A stretch of 64,000 bases of DNA from Shinella pollutisoli (GCF_024609765.1 NZ_JANFDG010000004.1:124001-188000), one strand, 5' to 3'; shown: positions 16,733-25,732, numbered from the stretch's first letter. The notes: generated from the sequence alone by a model not told the origin. Numbers and translations are program-made.

Positions 16733-17566
16733 TCAGCCCTTCACCGCGCCCTGGGTCAGCCCGCCGATCAGGCGCCGCTGCACGAGAAGGAAAAGGATGG
16801 TCGCCGGCATGGCGCCCACGACGGCGCCGGCGGCGAGCAGGCCCCATTCGATCTGGTATTCGCCGATCAGCGTCTGGATCGCGACGGTGACGGGCCGCAC
16901 GTTCTTGCCGCCGAGCGTCAGCGCGTAGAGATATTCGTTCCAGGCTGTGATGAAGATGTAGATGCCGGTGGAGATGATGCCCGGCATGGTGAGCGGCAGC
17001 ACGACCCGGCGCAGCGCCGCCAGCCGCGAGCAGCCGTCGATCATCGCCGCTTCGTCGAGACTCTTCGGGATCGCGCCGACATAGCTTGTCAGCATCCAGA
17101 CTGCGAAGGGGATGGCGACCGTCGCATTGGCGAGGATCAGGCCGAAATGGGTGTCGAGGATGCCCGCCTTCCGCATCAGCACGAAGAGCGGCAGGATCAG
17201 CAGCACGATCGGGAACATGTTGATCAGCAGGAACTGCAGCATCAGCAGCCTGCGGCCGGCAAAGCGGAAGCGCGAGAAGGCATAGGCCGCCGTCACCGCG
17301 ACGGCGAGGCCGAGCACCACCGTGCCGCAGGCGATGACGAGGCTGTCGAGCATGTTGCCGAGGAACGAGGTCTGGCGCAGCAGCCGCACGTAGTTGTCGA
17401 GGCTCCAGCCGGCGGGCGAGACGGAGACGCCGGTGGCGTTCAGCGTGTCGGTCGGCGTCAGCGAGGTCAGCACCATCCAGGCGAAGGGCCCCATGGCGAA
17501 GAGCACGATCACGAGGACCGGCAGGTCGGTGGTGAGGATGCGGCGGAGCGTGGACGGCTTGCTCAT
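16733..17566 (-). CDS. ABC transporter permease, MalG type
   Basis: A 277-residue inner-membrane permease with six hydrophobic segments and the EAA loop SLDEAAMIDGCSRLAALRRV. The ending GLTQGAVKG is the classic MalG terminus. The ATG overlaps the stop of the partner permease (ATGA). It completes the channel of the second sugar importer, whose ATPase is encoded divergently at 21573. Confidence 0.93.
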   Translation of the reverse strand: MSKPSTLRRILTTDLPVLVIVLFAMGPFAWMVLTSLTPTDTLNATGVSVSPAGWSLDNYVRLLRQTSFLGNMLDSLVIACGTVVLGLAVAVTAAYAFSRFRFAGRRLLMLQFLLINMFPIVLLILPLFVLMRKAGILDTHFGLILANATVAIPFAVWMLTSYVGAIPKSLDEAAMIDGCSRLAALRRVVLPLTMPGIISTGIYIFITAWNEYLYALTLGGKNVRPVTVAIQTLIGEYQIEWGLLAAGAVVGAMPATILFLLVQRRLIGGLTQGAVKG

Positions 17567-18486
17567 CGTTCGACCTCCCGCATGGTCCGGGCGAGATAGA
17601 CGGCGACGATCGCGCCGAGCAGGATGGTGAAGGTCACGGCGATCGTCGTGCCGTAGCCGAAGTCGAGGTTCTGGCGGGCGCGCACGAAGGCGTAGAGCGG
17701 CAGGGTATGCGTCGCATAGCCCGGTCCGCCGCCGGTCATGACGAAGATGACGTCCATGGAATTGGCGACCCAGATGACGCGCAGCAGCCCCGCCGTCGCC
17801 AGGACCGGCGCGATGCCCGGCAGGGTGATGTGCACGAACTGCCGGAAGGCCGAGGCGCCGTCGATGGAGGCGGCCTCGTAATGGCTCCTCGGGATGCCCT
17901 GGAGGCCGGCGAGGATCATGACGGCGAAGAAGGGAAAGCCCTGCCAGGTCAGCGTCGCGATGATCGCATAGAGTGCCAGGTCCGGGTCGGCGAGCCACGG
18001 CACGGCCGACTGCACGACGGAAAGATAGACGAGGATGTCGTTCAGCACGCCGGTGTTGGGATCGTAGATCCAGCGCCACATCAGCGCGATCACCACGCTC
18101 GGCAGCGCCCAGGGGATAATGATGAGCGCGCGGGCGAGGCCTCGCCAGGGGAAGTCGCGGTTGAGCAGCAGCGCCGTGACGAGGCCGAGCCCCATCTGCA
18201 GCGGCACCGTCAGGCCGATCCAGATCGCCGTGTTGCCGAGCGCCGTCCAGAAGACCGGGTCGGCGAAGAGCCTCGCGTAGTTGCCGAAGCCGACGAAGCG
18301 GCTGGCGTTCGGCTTCCAGAGGATGAGGTCGTAGAGGCTGGTGACGACCGCCTGCACCATCGGGAAGAAGACGATGAACAGCGTGACGAGCACCGCCGGC
18401 GCCAGCAGCATGTAGGGCATCAGCCGGACGCTCCAGGGCGTCGGGATGGCGATGTCGGTCGGGGACGGGGCGGTTGTCGCGGTCAT
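17563..18486 (-). CDS. ABC transporter permease, MalF type
   Basis: A 307-residue permease with six membrane segments and the EAA loop HYEAASIDGASAFRQFVHI. The polar N-terminus (MTATTAPSPTDIAIPTPW) precedes the first helix YMLLAPAVLVTLFIVFF. It forms a heterodimer with the downstream MalG-type protein. It follows the binding-protein gene by 95 bases containing a strong hairpin. Confidence 0.93.
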   Translation of the reverse strand: MTATTAPSPTDIAIPTPWSVRLMPYMLLAPAVLVTLFIVFFPMVQAVVTSLYDLILWKPNASRFVGFGNYARLFADPVFWTALGNTAIWIGLTVPLQMGLGLVTALLLNRDFPWRGLARALIIIPWALPSVVIALMWRWIYDPNTGVLNDILVYLSVVQSAVPWLADPDLALYAIIATLTWQGFPFFAVMILAGLQGIPRSHYEAASIDGASAFRQFVHITLPGIAPVLATAGLLRVIWVANSMDVIFVMTGGGPGYATHTLPLYAFVRARQNLDFGYGTTIAVTFTILLGAIVAVYLARTMREVER

Positions 18487-18549
18487 GCGGTCGTTTCCGG
18501 CAATCGAAAGGTCCCCATCCGCCGCCGCTCGGGCAGCGGACGGGAGATC

Positions 18550-18574
18550 GGAGCGGGCGCGGAACGCCCGCTCC
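18550..18574 (-). terminator. Intercistronic GC hairpin after the second sugar-binding-protein gene
   Basis: GGAGCGGGCG (18550-18559) and CGCCCGCTCC (18565-18574) form a perfect 10-bp stem with a 5-base loop, starting 8 bases after the stop of the binding-protein gene on the minus strand. No T-run follows. It is probably a transcript stabiliser or attenuator ahead of the permease genes. Confidence 0.7.
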
Positions 18575-18581
18575 CGGGAGG

Positions 18582-19784
18582 TTACTGCTGCGCGAAGAGC
18601 GCCTCGAGCTGCTGCATCATCTGCTCGGAGGTGATCTGGCCGGTCAGCGCCTGCTGCATCGCGGTCTGCCAGGCCGTGTTGACGAACTCCGACGTCGCGG
18701 TGTTCTGCGGCAGCACGTGCGCGAAGGGCAGCGACTGCACGGTGGCGTCGACGAAGCGGCGCTCGTGCAGCGTCCAGTTCTCCGAGCCGCTCTTGGTGAC
18801 GGTCATCTGGCCGGTCGCCTTGTTGAAGGCGACGTTGTTCTCGCCCTCGGCGAGGAACGAGATCCACTTCCAGGCGGCGTCCTTCACCTCGGAGGAGGAG
18901 AAGACCGCCAGCGACTCGTCGCCGTAGGAGGTCCAGCGGCCGCCGCCGCATTCCGGCACCGGCACGGCCGAGACCTTGTCGCCGAGCGCCTTCACCATGT
19001 CGTTCGACGAGCCGATATGGTGGATCGTCATGGCGGTGATGCCGTTCTTGAAGGCGGCGGTGATCTCCTGGAAGCCGTCGTTCGGCGCCGATGCCGGGAT
19101 GACCTTGTCCTTCTGGAAGAGGTCGATCAGCCACTGGTTGGCCGCGATCGCCTCCGGCGTCGTCAGGCCGCCCGGCTCGAGCTTGGCGCCCTGCGAAAGC
19201 ACGAAGGCGCCCCACTGGTCCCAGCCGCCCTTGCCGCCGCGCAGGCCGAAGCCGTAGGTCGCCGGCGCCTTGGTGAGCTTGATCGCCGCGTCGCGGAACT
19301 CGTCGCAGGTGGTCGGCGGCTTCAGGCCGGCCTGCTCGAAGAGATCGGCGCGGTAGTAGAGATAGAGCACGACGTACTGGATCGGCAGATAGTACTGCTG
19401 GCCGTCCGGCCCCTTGTTGAGCTCCAGCAGGTTGTCGAGCAGGTCCGCCTTGCCGGGCCAGGCGTCGATGCGCTCGCCGAGCGGCTCCAGCGCGCCCATC
19501 TCGATCAGGCGCGGCTGGGCGAACAGCTTGACCATCGCGGCGTCCGGCGCGTTGCCGCCGACGAGCGCGGTATAGAGATTGTCGTAGTAGCTGTTCCACG
19601 GGACGTTCTCGGCCTCGATCTCGATGCCCGGATTGGCCGCCTCGAACTTGGCGACCAGATCGTCCATGGGATTCTCCGGGTTGTCGAAATGGTACCAGAA
19701 GCGGACGGTTTCCGCCGATGCGGTGCCCGCGAGAAGCGACGTCGCGAGCGCGGCGCCGATTGCCAGTTTCTTCCAGATTCTCAT
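18582..19784 (-). CDS. Sugar ABC transporter substrate-binding protein (MalE/UgpB type)
   Basis: A 400-residue family-1 periplasmic binding protein. The signal peptide MRIWKKLAIGAALATSLLAG is cut after ASA. Conserved blocks are VRFWYHFDNPENPMDDL, FEAANPGIEIEAENVPW and PDAAMVKLFAQP. GGAGGAGA lies just before the ATG. It is preceded by the esterase gene (24 bases) and followed by a hairpin and the permeases. The nature of the sugar is unknown; the neighbouring esterase suggests an acylated or ester-linked sugar. Confidence 0.92.
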   Translation of the reverse strand: MRIWKKLAIGAALATSLLAGTASAETVRFWYHFDNPENPMDDLVAKFEAANPGIEIEAENVPWNSYYDNLYTALVGGNAPDAAMVKLFAQPRLIEMGALEPLGERIDAWPGKADLLDNLLELNKGPDGQQYYLPIQYVVLYLYYRADLFEQAGLKPPTTCDEFRDAAIKLTKAPATYGFGLRGGKGGWDQWGAFVLSQGAKLEPGGLTTPEAIAANQWLIDLFQKDKVIPASAPNDGFQEITAAFKNGITAMTIHHIGSSNDMVKALGDKVSAVPVPECGGGRWTSYGDESLAVFSSSEVKDAAWKWISFLAEGENNVAFNKATGQMTVTKSGSENWTLHERRFVDATVQSLPFAHVLPQNTATSEFVNTAWQTAMQQALTGQITSEQMMQQLEALFAQQ

Positions 19785-19808
19785 TGTCTCCTCCTGTGAA
19801 AACCGAAG

Positions 19809-20789
19809 TCAGTTGCCGGCGGCCATCCGTTTCGCCGCCGCCCCCGCGGCCGCCAGCGCCTCCCGCGCGGCGGCAAGGTCGAGCGTGTTCTGCAGGAAGC
19901 CGTGCGTGACGCCGGGCACGACCACCGCCTCCTCCGCGCGCCCGAGCCGTCTCAGGCGTTCGTGCAATGCGAGCGTGTCGGACAGCAGCGGGTCGACGCC
20001 CGCGGCCATCAGATGAAGCGGCGGCAGGGCCGCAAGGGCGGCGTCGGCCGCCAGAAGCGGACAGGCGAGCGGATCGGACGAGACGTCGCGGTCGCCGACA
20101 TACCATTGCCAATAGCGCCGCATCTTCGCCGTCGTCAGGCCCGGGCCGTTCTCGAAGTCCCGGTAGGACTCCGTACGGAAGTCGCCGGCATAGGTTCCGT
20201 AGAAAAGCAGGGCGCCGGCCGCCGGCGGCCGCCCGGCCGACTGTTCGTGAAGCATCGCCGCGAGCGCGATGTTCGCGCCGGCCGAATCGCCGGAAAGCAC
20301 GAGCGGGCCCTTCTCCACGCCGAAAGGCCGGGCGATGCCGACGGCGCGGCGGACCGTCGCGACGACATCCGTCAGGCCGGCGGGATAGGGATGCTCGGGC
20401 GCCAGGCGGTAGTCCGGCAACAGCACCGGCAGGCCGCACTCCAAGGCGAGGACGCGCGCGCAGCGCTCATGCGTCTCCGGGCTGCAGAAGGCGAAGCCGC
20501 CGCCGTGCACGAAGACGACCGCGCCCGGACCGTGGCCCGGCGGCACGAGCACCTTGACGCGCACCCTTGCCGAGCCGAGCGCGGGATCCGCGTCGACCCA
20601 GGCCTCGCCCGCGGCGGCCATCGCCGGCAGGTCCACGTTCCAGCGCCGGTTGCCTTCCTCCGAGAGGGCCCGGCCCTCGGCCGGCGGCAGCGTCGTCGGA
20701 TCGACCTGCGGCCCGGTCTCGGCGGCGACGCGCGCGAGCAACGCCGCCATTTCCGGCGAGAGCCGGGACATGTCGGACATCGCGCTCAT
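19809..20789 (-). CDS. Alpha/beta hydrolase, hormone-sensitive-lipase family esterase
   Basis: A 326-residue esterase. The oxyanion motif HGGGFAF, the nucleophile elbow GDSAGAN, a late Asp (GVDPLLSD) and His (GVTHGFL) give the full catalytic set of family IV acetyl-esterases. There is no signal peptide, so it acts in the cytosol. Three in-frame ATGs cluster at the start; the first overlaps the GntR stop as ATGA and was chosen. Inside a sugar-uptake operon it most likely removes acyl groups from the imported substrate. That is inference. Confidence 0.87.
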   Translation of the reverse strand: MSAMSDMSRLSPEMAALLARVAAETGPQVDPTTLPPAEGRALSEEGNRRWNVDLPAMAAAGEAWVDADPALGSARVRVKVLVPPGHGPGAVVFVHGGGFAFCSPETHERCARVLALECGLPVLLPDYRLAPEHPYPAGLTDVVATVRRAVGIARPFGVEKGPLVLSGDSAGANIALAAMLHEQSAGRPPAAGALLFYGTYAGDFRTESYRDFENGPGLTTAKMRRYWQWYVGDRDVSSDPLACPLLAADAALAALPPLHLMAAGVDPLLSDTLALHERLRRLGRAEEAVVVPGVTHGFLQNTLDLAAAREALAAAGAAAKRMAAGN

Positions 20790-21472
20790 TGCGTCGCATC
20801 CGGAAAGACGTCGGGACCGAGGTCGACGATGGTCGCGATATGATGGCGAAGCGCCTCGCCGGCCCTCGCCACGTCGCCGCTCTCGACCGCCTCGATGATC
20901 GTGCCGTGCCGCTGGGCGGTCGCCACGAGGTCGCGCGGCGTGGTGCTGCGCGAGATCTTGAAGCGGTGGTTGTGCACGAGGCAGCGGTGCAGGATCGGGT
21001 CGAGGGCGGGGAGCTGCGCGTCCTGGAAGATGCGGCGGTGGAAGTCCCGGTCGAAGGCGGCGAGCTCCAGCTCGTCCTCCGCCCGCGCCGCCTCGAGCAT
21101 GTCGGCGAACAGGGCCTTCAGGTCGGCGACGAGGGTGCGGCTCGGCGCCTGCAAGGCCCGCACGATGCCGTTGCACTCGATCTGCTGGCGCACGCGGAAC
21201 ATCTCCACGGCCTCCGCCTCGGTGCATTCGGAGACCTGCGTGCCGCGATGCCCCTGGCGGCGCACCAGCCCCTCCTCCTGCAGCTGCAGGAGCGCCTCGC
21301 GCACCGTCCCCTGGCTGCAGGCGAAATGCGCGGCGAGGTCGAGCTCCGTCAGCGCCGCGCCGGCGGGCAGCACGCCGAGCATGATGTCCCGCTTCAGCGC
21401 GTTGAAGGCGGCGGCCGACTTCGCCAGCCGGGCCGCGCCTCGCGCATTCGACGGTGCAGAAAAGTAGGTCAT
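20786..21472 (-). CDS. GntR-family transcriptional regulator (FCD subfamily)
   Basis: A 228-residue regulator. It has an N-terminal winged helix (about residues 18-80: [40 protein letters not shown]) and a C-terminal all-helical FCD domain with metal-type residues ([32 protein letters not shown] and a later HH). Start MTYFSAPS was preferred; an upstream ATG at 21511 would place codons inside the large palindrome and has no ribosome site. It heads the leftward sugar operon and faces the ATPase gene. It very likely binds the 28-bp palindrome between them. Confidence 0.86.
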   Translation of the reverse strand: MTYFSAPSNARGAARLAKSAAAFNALKRDIMLGVLPAGAALTELDLAAHFACSQGTVREALLQLQEEGLVRRQGHRGTQVSECTEAEAVEMFRVRQQIECNGIVRALQAPSRTLVADLKALFADMLEAARAEDELELAAFDRDFHRRIFQDAQLPALDPILHRCLVHNHRFKISRSTTPRDLVATAQRHGTIIEAVESGDVARAGEALRHHIATIVDLGPDVFPDATQ

Positions 21473-21507
21473 CGACGGGCCCGCGGAGTTGCCATTCCTT
21501 GCTAGTA

Positions 21508-21535
21508 TCATTATTGATATTGATATCGATAATGA
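21508..21535. promoter_or_regulatory. 28-bp near-perfect palindrome in the GntR/ATPase divergent promoter
   Basis: TCATTAT-T-GATAT at 21508-21520 mirrors ATATC-G-ATAATGA at 21523-21535; 12 of 14 base pairs match. It stands out as strongly AT-rich against a high-GC background. Its position 36 bases from the regulator start and 38 bases from the ATPase start fits one operator controlling both directions, most simply by the adjacent GntR protein. Confidence 0.7.
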
Positions 21536-21572
21536 AGGTCAAGGCCCGATCGGGCTGCTGGAGGAGAAAACC

Positions 21573-22652
21573 GTGACCGCAATCGCATTGAGGCAGATCC
21601 GGAAAACCTATGGTTCGCTGCAGGTCATCCACGATGTCGACATCGAGATTGCGAGCGGCGAATTCCTGGTGCTGGTCGGCCCCTCCGGCTGCGGCAAGTC
21701 CACGCTCCTGCGCATGATCGCCGGGCTGGAGGAGATTTCCGGCGGCATCCTCGATATCGGCGGCAAGGTCGTGAACGCCCTGCCGCCCTCCGACCGCGAC
21801 ATCGCCATGGTGTTCCAGGACTATGCCCTCTATCCGCACATGAGCGTGCGCGAGAACATGGCCTTCGGCCTCAGGATGCGCGGAACCGATGCGGCGACGA
21901 TCGACCGCCGCGTCGCCCGGGCCGCCGGGATCCTCAGGATCGAGCCCTACCTCGACCGCCGCCCGGCGCAGCTCTCCGGCGGCCAGCGCCAGCGCGTCGC
22001 CATGGGCCGCGCCATCGTGCGCGAGCCGTCCGCCTTCCTCTTCGACGAGCCGCTGTCCAACCTCGATGCCGCGCTGCGCGTCGAGATGCGGCTGGAGATC
22101 GCCAAGCTGCACAACCGCATGAAGGCGACGACCGTCTACGTCACGCACGACCAGGTGGAGGCGATGACGCTCGCCGACCGCATCGTCGTGCTGAATGCAG
22201 GGCGGATCGAGCAGGTGGGCCCGCCGCTCGACCTCTACCACCGCCCGGCGAGCCTCTTCGTCGCCCGCTTCATCGGCAGCCCGACGATGAACACGATGCC
22301 GGCCGAGGTCACCTCGGACGGCGGCGCCGCCGCGCTGCGGCTCGGCGGACGCGCGCTGCCCCTGCCCGCCGGCGCCGCACCGCCCCTGCCCGCCGGTCCC
22401 GCGACCTTCGGCATCCGGCCGGAGGACCTCCTGCCCTGTCCGCCGGAGGAGGCCTGGTTCAGCGGGGAGCTCGCGGTGGCCGAACGGCTCGGCAGCCAGA
22501 CCTACGGTTACGTCGAGATCGGCGAGGCCCGCATGCTGACGGTCGAGTTCCCGCGCGACGCGCCGATCCGCGTCGGCGAGACGATCCATGTCCGCCCGAA
22601 CACCGAGGCGATCCATCTTTTCGACGCGGCTTCCGGCCGCCGGATGAACTGA
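21573..22652 (+). CDS. ABC transporter ATPase, MalK/UgpC type
   Basis: A 359-residue ATPase with Walker A (GPSGCGKST), Q-loop ([12 protein letters not shown]), signature (LSGGQRQR), Walker B (FLFDEPLSN) and switch His ([10 protein letters not shown]), then a MalK-like regulatory domain. The start is GTG with GGAGGA 7 bases upstream; the longer in-frame extension lies in the operator region. The rest of its transporter is encoded on the other strand from 19784 leftward. The ATPase is thus split off but shares the divergent control region. Two such ATPases of the same class occur in this window. Confidence 0.92.
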   Translation: MTAIALRQIRKTYGSLQVIHDVDIEIASGEFLVLVGPSGCGKSTLLRMIAGLEEISGGILDIGGKVVNALPPSDRDIAMVFQDYALYPHMSVRENMAFGLRMRGTDAATIDRRVARAAGILRIEPYLDRRPAQLSGGQRQRVAMGRAIVREPSAFLFDEPLSNLDAALRVEMRLEIAKLHNRMKATTVYVTHDQVEAMTLADRIVVLNAGRIEQVGPPLDLYHRPASLFVARFIGSPTMNTMPAEVTSDGGAAALRLGGRALPLPAGAAPPLPAGPATFGIRPEDLLPCPPEEAWFSGELAVAERLGSQTYGYVEIGEARMLTVEFPRDAPIRVGETIHVRPNTEAIHLFDAASGRRMN

Positions 22653-22696
22653 ACGGAACGTCCCCGCGGCGAGAGCCGTCTCGGCCTGATGCGAAC

Positions 22697-22714
22697 GCCG
22701 GCTGCGCTGCCGGC
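22697..22714 (+). terminator. Weak hairpin after the ATPase gene
   Basis: GCCGGC (22697-22702) and GCCGGC (22709-22714) can pair around TGCGCT. It is the only stem seen shortly after the ATPase stop. No T-run, so termination is uncertain. Confidence 0.3.
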
Positions 22715-22802
22715 TTCATGGCAGCCCGCGGTCAAATCCGCAGCAAGGCACGGTCACATCTTCGTTTCGGAACCATTCCGGATCGCCATGGTTCAGACCC
22801 TT

Positions 22803-23269
22803 GGCCGAGGAGAGGTTTGCCCGACGGGGCGCAACGCCCACAGCGCCTCATGTCCGGGGTCGTCGCCTGCACGACGCAGCATACGGAGAAAACGGACCTG
22901 ACGGCGATAGCCATCGATCTCAAGGACGGCGACGGCGAGGAACGCGTCGTGCCGGAAAAGCCGGCCGATGCCGTGACGATGTCCGGCGCAGCGATCCGTT
23001 CCGACAATTGTGGCACCTGCCGCGTCCCGCCGCCTGCGGGCTCCGGCAAGGCGGGCAATCCCGCCGCCATCATCCGCGTGCTCCTTGAAGGCGCGCGCCG
23101 TGCCGGCGAAGACGCATCCCCCGCCGTCCACCATGCCCGCGTTCGGCCGGACGCACGACGACGATGGAATCGCGGCGGTCGCGACCTATGTCAGATCGAG
23201 CCGGGGCGATTCCGGCGGCGCGGCGGAGGCGGACGGGGTCCGTGCCCGCGCGCCGAAGGTCCGCCCTGA
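22803..23269 (+). pseudogene. Decayed c-type cytochrome (multi-heme dehydrogenase-type subunit), C-terminal part
   Basis: Fragments of a membrane-bound-dehydrogenase type cytochrome c can be followed through three frames. GEVCPTGRNAHSAS (from 22803) matches the usual LRTGRNAHSAA block. A shift near 22850 leads to MSGVVACTTQHTEKTDLTAIAIDLK. The last heme site then reads DNCGTCR at 23009-23023, where CxxCH has lost its His. The loop after it is shortened. After ARRAGED a second shift continues as MPAFGRTHDDDGIAAVATYVR to the stop. The upstream heme sites are missing. The gene cannot give a working cytochrome. It lies directly before the oxidase cluster, so an electron donor may have been lost. 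Confidence 0.75.
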
Positions 23270-23281
23270 CCGGAGCCCCGA

Positions 23282-24028
23282 ATGGAGACGACGATGCCGC
23301 AGGCCCTCTACGACATCTATTGCGGTCCCGCGCCCGACGCGGCGTCCCTGCCGTGGCGCTGGAACCTTGATCCCGTGCTGCTCGCGGCGCTGGCGGTGCT
23401 CGCGGTCGCGCTCTTGCGCAACAGGGACGGGCGCGCCTTCGCGGCGCTCGGGCTTGCGGTCCTTGTCGTCGCCTTCGTCTCGCCGCTCTGCGCGCTGGCC
23501 TCGGCGCTGTTTTCCGCGCGGGTGCTGCATCACGTGCTGCTGGTCGCCGTCGCCGCACCCTTCCTCGCCCTGGCGCTCGGCCGCATGCCCCGGCTCGCCC
23601 GCGCGTCGCAGCTCGCTTTCGCCGTGCATACGCTGCTGTTCTGGCTCTGGCACGCGCCGGCCGCCTACGGCTTCGCGCTTTCCTCCCATGCCGCCTACTG
23701 GCTGATGCAGCTCTCCCTGCTGGGTTCCGCGGTCTGGCTCTGGGCGGCGGCGCTCGGTCCCCGCACCCCGGCGGGCAACGCCTGCGCCCTCCTGTTCGGC
23801 ACCGTGCTCCAGATGGGCATGCTCGCGGCCCTCCTCACCTTCTCCCGCCAGCCCCTCTACGACGCGCATCTCGCGACGACCGCGGCGTTCGGCCTGACGC
23901 CGCTCGAGGACCAGCAGCTTGCCGGCGTGCTGATGTGGGTACCGGCGGCCGGGCCCTATCTGCTGGCGGTGCTGTGGCGCATCCGTGCCGTCCTCGCGCA
24001 GGCGCCCCTCGATCGGCGGGCTCCATGA
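23282..24028 (+). CDS. Cytochrome oxidase assembly-type membrane protein (caa3 CtaG family)
   Basis: A 248-residue integral membrane protein with about seven hydrophobic helices. The pattern LSALFSARVLHHVLLV-like (SARVLHHVLLVAVAAPF), FWLWHAPAAYGFAL and DQQLAGVLMWVPAAGPYL is typical of the caa3_CtaG family (PF09678). The histidine-rich points may bind copper on the way to the oxidase. Start at METTMPQ has GGAG 7 bases upstream; a second ATG is four codons in. It overlaps the next gene by 4 bases (ATGA) and lies in the oxidase region. This family is unrelated to the CtaG/Cox11 chaperone. Confidence 0.82.
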   Translation: METTMPQALYDIYCGPAPDAASLPWRWNLDPVLLAALAVLAVALLRNRDGRAFAALGLAVLVVAFVSPLCALASALFSARVLHHVLLVAVAAPFLALALGRMPRLARASQLAFAVHTLLFWLWHAPAAYGFALSSHAAYWLMQLSLLGSAVWLWAAALGPRTPAGNACALLFGTVLQMGMLAALLTFSRQPLYDAHLATTAAFGLTPLEDQQLAGVLMWVPAAGPYLLAVLWRIRAVLAQAPLDRRAP

Positions 24029-24525
24029 TCGCGCTCGCCAAGTTCGTGCACATCGCCGCCATCGCCGTCTGGGCCGCGGGCGTGGTCAGCCTGCCGGGGC
24101 TCTACGTGCAGCGGGCGCACGTGGAGGACCGCGACGCGCTCCTGCGCCTGCAGCGCCTCGTGCGGTTCGCCTATATCGCCGTCATCTCGCCCGCCGCCTT
24201 CCTCGCCGTCATGACGGGCACGGCGCTGATCTTCCTGCGCCAGACGTTCGAGCCGTGGTTCGCGATGAAGCTCGCCTTCGTCGGCGTCCTCGCCGTTCTC
24301 CACGTCCTCACCGGGCTCGTCGTCATCCGGCTCTTCCGCGAGGGCGAGATCTATCCGGTCTGGCGCTTCGTCACGGCGACGGTGCTGAGCGGCGGGGTGG
24401 TGATGGCGATCTTCTTCGTCGTCCTCGCCAAGCCGGCAATGGACCTCGCCGTCGTCGACGTCCTCGCCGAGCCCGGCGGCCTCGGGCGCCTCTACGGCGA
24501 GTTCAGTCCCTGGAGGAAACCATGA
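24025..24525 (+). CDS. CopD/HemJ-like membrane protein
   Basis: A 166-residue protein with four hydrophobic helices. It starts MIALAKFVHIAAIAVWAAG with the His-x(7)-W pattern seen in CopD and HemJ families, then LPGLYVQRA. CopD proteins help copper import and HemJ is a heme-synthesis oxidase; both share this fold. Placement between a CtaG-like protein and oxidase subunits favours a copper or heme role in oxidase maturation. The start overlaps the upstream stop (ATGA). Its last 23 bases overlap the convergent DUF2231 gene. Confidence 0.75.
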   Translation: MIALAKFVHIAAIAVWAAGVVSLPGLYVQRAHVEDRDALLRLQRLVRFAYIAVISPAAFLAVMTGTALIFLRQTFEPWFAMKLAFVGVLAVLHVLTGLVVIRLFREGEIYPVWRFVTATVLSGGVVMAIFFVVLAKPAMDLAVVDVLAEPGGLGRLYGEFSPWRKP

Positions 24526-25000
24526 GGCCGACGCCGTGATCGAAGATCAGCTTGCCGCCGTGCCAGCCGGCGATTCCCGTCAGAACGGCGGACAGCCCCG
24601 ACAGGAGCAGCCCCTGCGGCAGCACGTCGAAAAGGTCCGTCGCGCGCGTGCCCCAGTTGGCGCCCATCACGGCGATGAGGGTCATGGCGGCGATCGCATG
24701 CGCCCAGCTCGCCACGCGCGCGCGGATGCCCGGCACGAGCAGCAGCTCCGCCGTCCCGACGGCGCCGGCCGCCATGCCGAGGAAGAACGCGCCGCCGGAG
24801 GACCAGAGCCCGACGCGCAGCCAGAACGGATCGCCCGTCCACCAGTAGAGCACGTCCACGCCGAGGGTGGCGAAGACGAAGGCGATCGGAAAGTGCACGC
24901 TCATGGCATGCAGCGGGTGGCCGCTGATCGCGACCAGCGAGCTCGCGTCCTTCTCCTCCACCTTCTGGATGACCGGATTTCCCTCGTCCTGCGTTTCCAT
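24503..25000 (-). CDS. DUF2231 membrane protein
   Basis: A 165-residue membrane protein with a charged N-terminus and four hydrophobic helices. The signature ISGHPLHAMSVHFPIAFVF (His-Pro-x-His) is typical of DUF2231 proteins, which are predicted to bind heme or metal through these histidines and often sit beside oxidases or cytochromes. It is the only leftward gene in the oxidase block. Only 27 bases separate its start from the divergent subunit II start, so its promoter must lie inside the oxidase gene. GGAAGGGAG precedes the ATG. Confidence 0.8.
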   Translation of the reverse strand: METQDEGNPVIQKVEEKDASSLVAISGHPLHAMSVHFPIAFVFATLGVDVLYWWTGDPFWLRVGLWSSGGAFFLGMAAGAVGTAELLLVPGIRARVASWAHAIAAMTLIAVMGANWGTRATDLFDVLPQGLLLSGLSAVLTGIAGWHGGKLIFDHGVGLMVSSRD

Positions 25001-25027
25001 GCCCGTTCTCCCTTCCGGCCGATAACC

Positions 25028-25732
25028 GTGCGGCGCGCCTGCGGGTTCCGCGGCGCGCTCGCCTTTTCCGCGGCCCTGCCGCTTTCCGGCTGCACGGGCG
25101 ACCTCTCCGCGCTCGACCCGGCCGGACCCTTCGCCGCCGCCGTCGCCGACCTCTGGTGGCTGATGCTGGCGGGTGCGGCGGCGATCTTCCTGCTCGTCCT
25201 CGGGCTTTTCCTCCTTCTCCTGTTCCGGCCCGGATCGGGGCGGCGCGTCTCGCCCGCCGGCTGGATCTGGATCGGCGGCGTCGCCTTTCCGCTCGCCACG
25301 CTGGTCGCACTCGTCGGCCACGGGCTGATGCGCGGCGAGTACATCCTCGGCCTTGCGGCCGGCGGCGATCCCGTCGAAGTCGAGGCGCGCGGCAGCATGT
25401 GGCACTGGGACTTCCGCTATTCGGGCGGCGCGCGGGCGAGCCGCGGCGTGCTTCATATCCCGGTCGGAAGGACGGTCGTGGTGACGGCGACGAGCGGAGA
25501 CGTGATCCACAGCTTCTGGGCGCCGAGGCTCGGCGGCAAGATCGACGCGATCCCCGGCCACGCCGCCACGGTGCGCATCCTCGCCGACCGTCCCGGCGTC
25601 TACGGCGGCGTCTGCTCGGAATATTGCGGCGCGGGTCACGAGGGCATGGTCTTCGAGGTCCACGCCCATCCGCCGGAGGCGTTCGAGGCGGTCCTCGCCG
25701 GCCTTCCGGACGAAGGGGAGGCCGCGCGATGA
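25028..25732 (+). CDS. Cytochrome c oxidase subunit II (lipoprotein, CuA site)
   Basis: A 234-residue subunit II. A lipoprotein signal (ALAFSAALPLSGC) anchors it and two helices follow (WWLMLAGAAAIFLLVLGLF; WIGGVAFPLATLVALVG). The periplasmic cupredoxin domain carries the electron-entry CuA centre: C196-S-E-Y-C200-G-A-G-H204-E-G-M207, with the partner His in DVIHSFWAP and the aromatic motif WHWDF. No cytochrome c domain is fused, so an external cytochrome is needed. The GTG start was chosen because it gives the basic n-region of the signal. The stop overlaps the subunit I start (ATGA). Confidence 0.9.
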   Translation: MRRACGFRGALAFSAALPLSGCTGDLSALDPAGPFAAAVADLWWLMLAGAAAIFLLVLGLFLLLLFRPGSGRRVSPAGWIWIGGVAFPLATLVALVGHGLMRGEYILGLAAGGDPVEVEARGSMWHWDFRYSGGARASRGVLHIPVGRTVVVTATSGDVIHSFWAPRLGGKIDAIPGHAATVRILADRPGVYGGVCSEYCGAGHEGMVFEVHAHPPEAFEAVLAGLPDEGEAAR

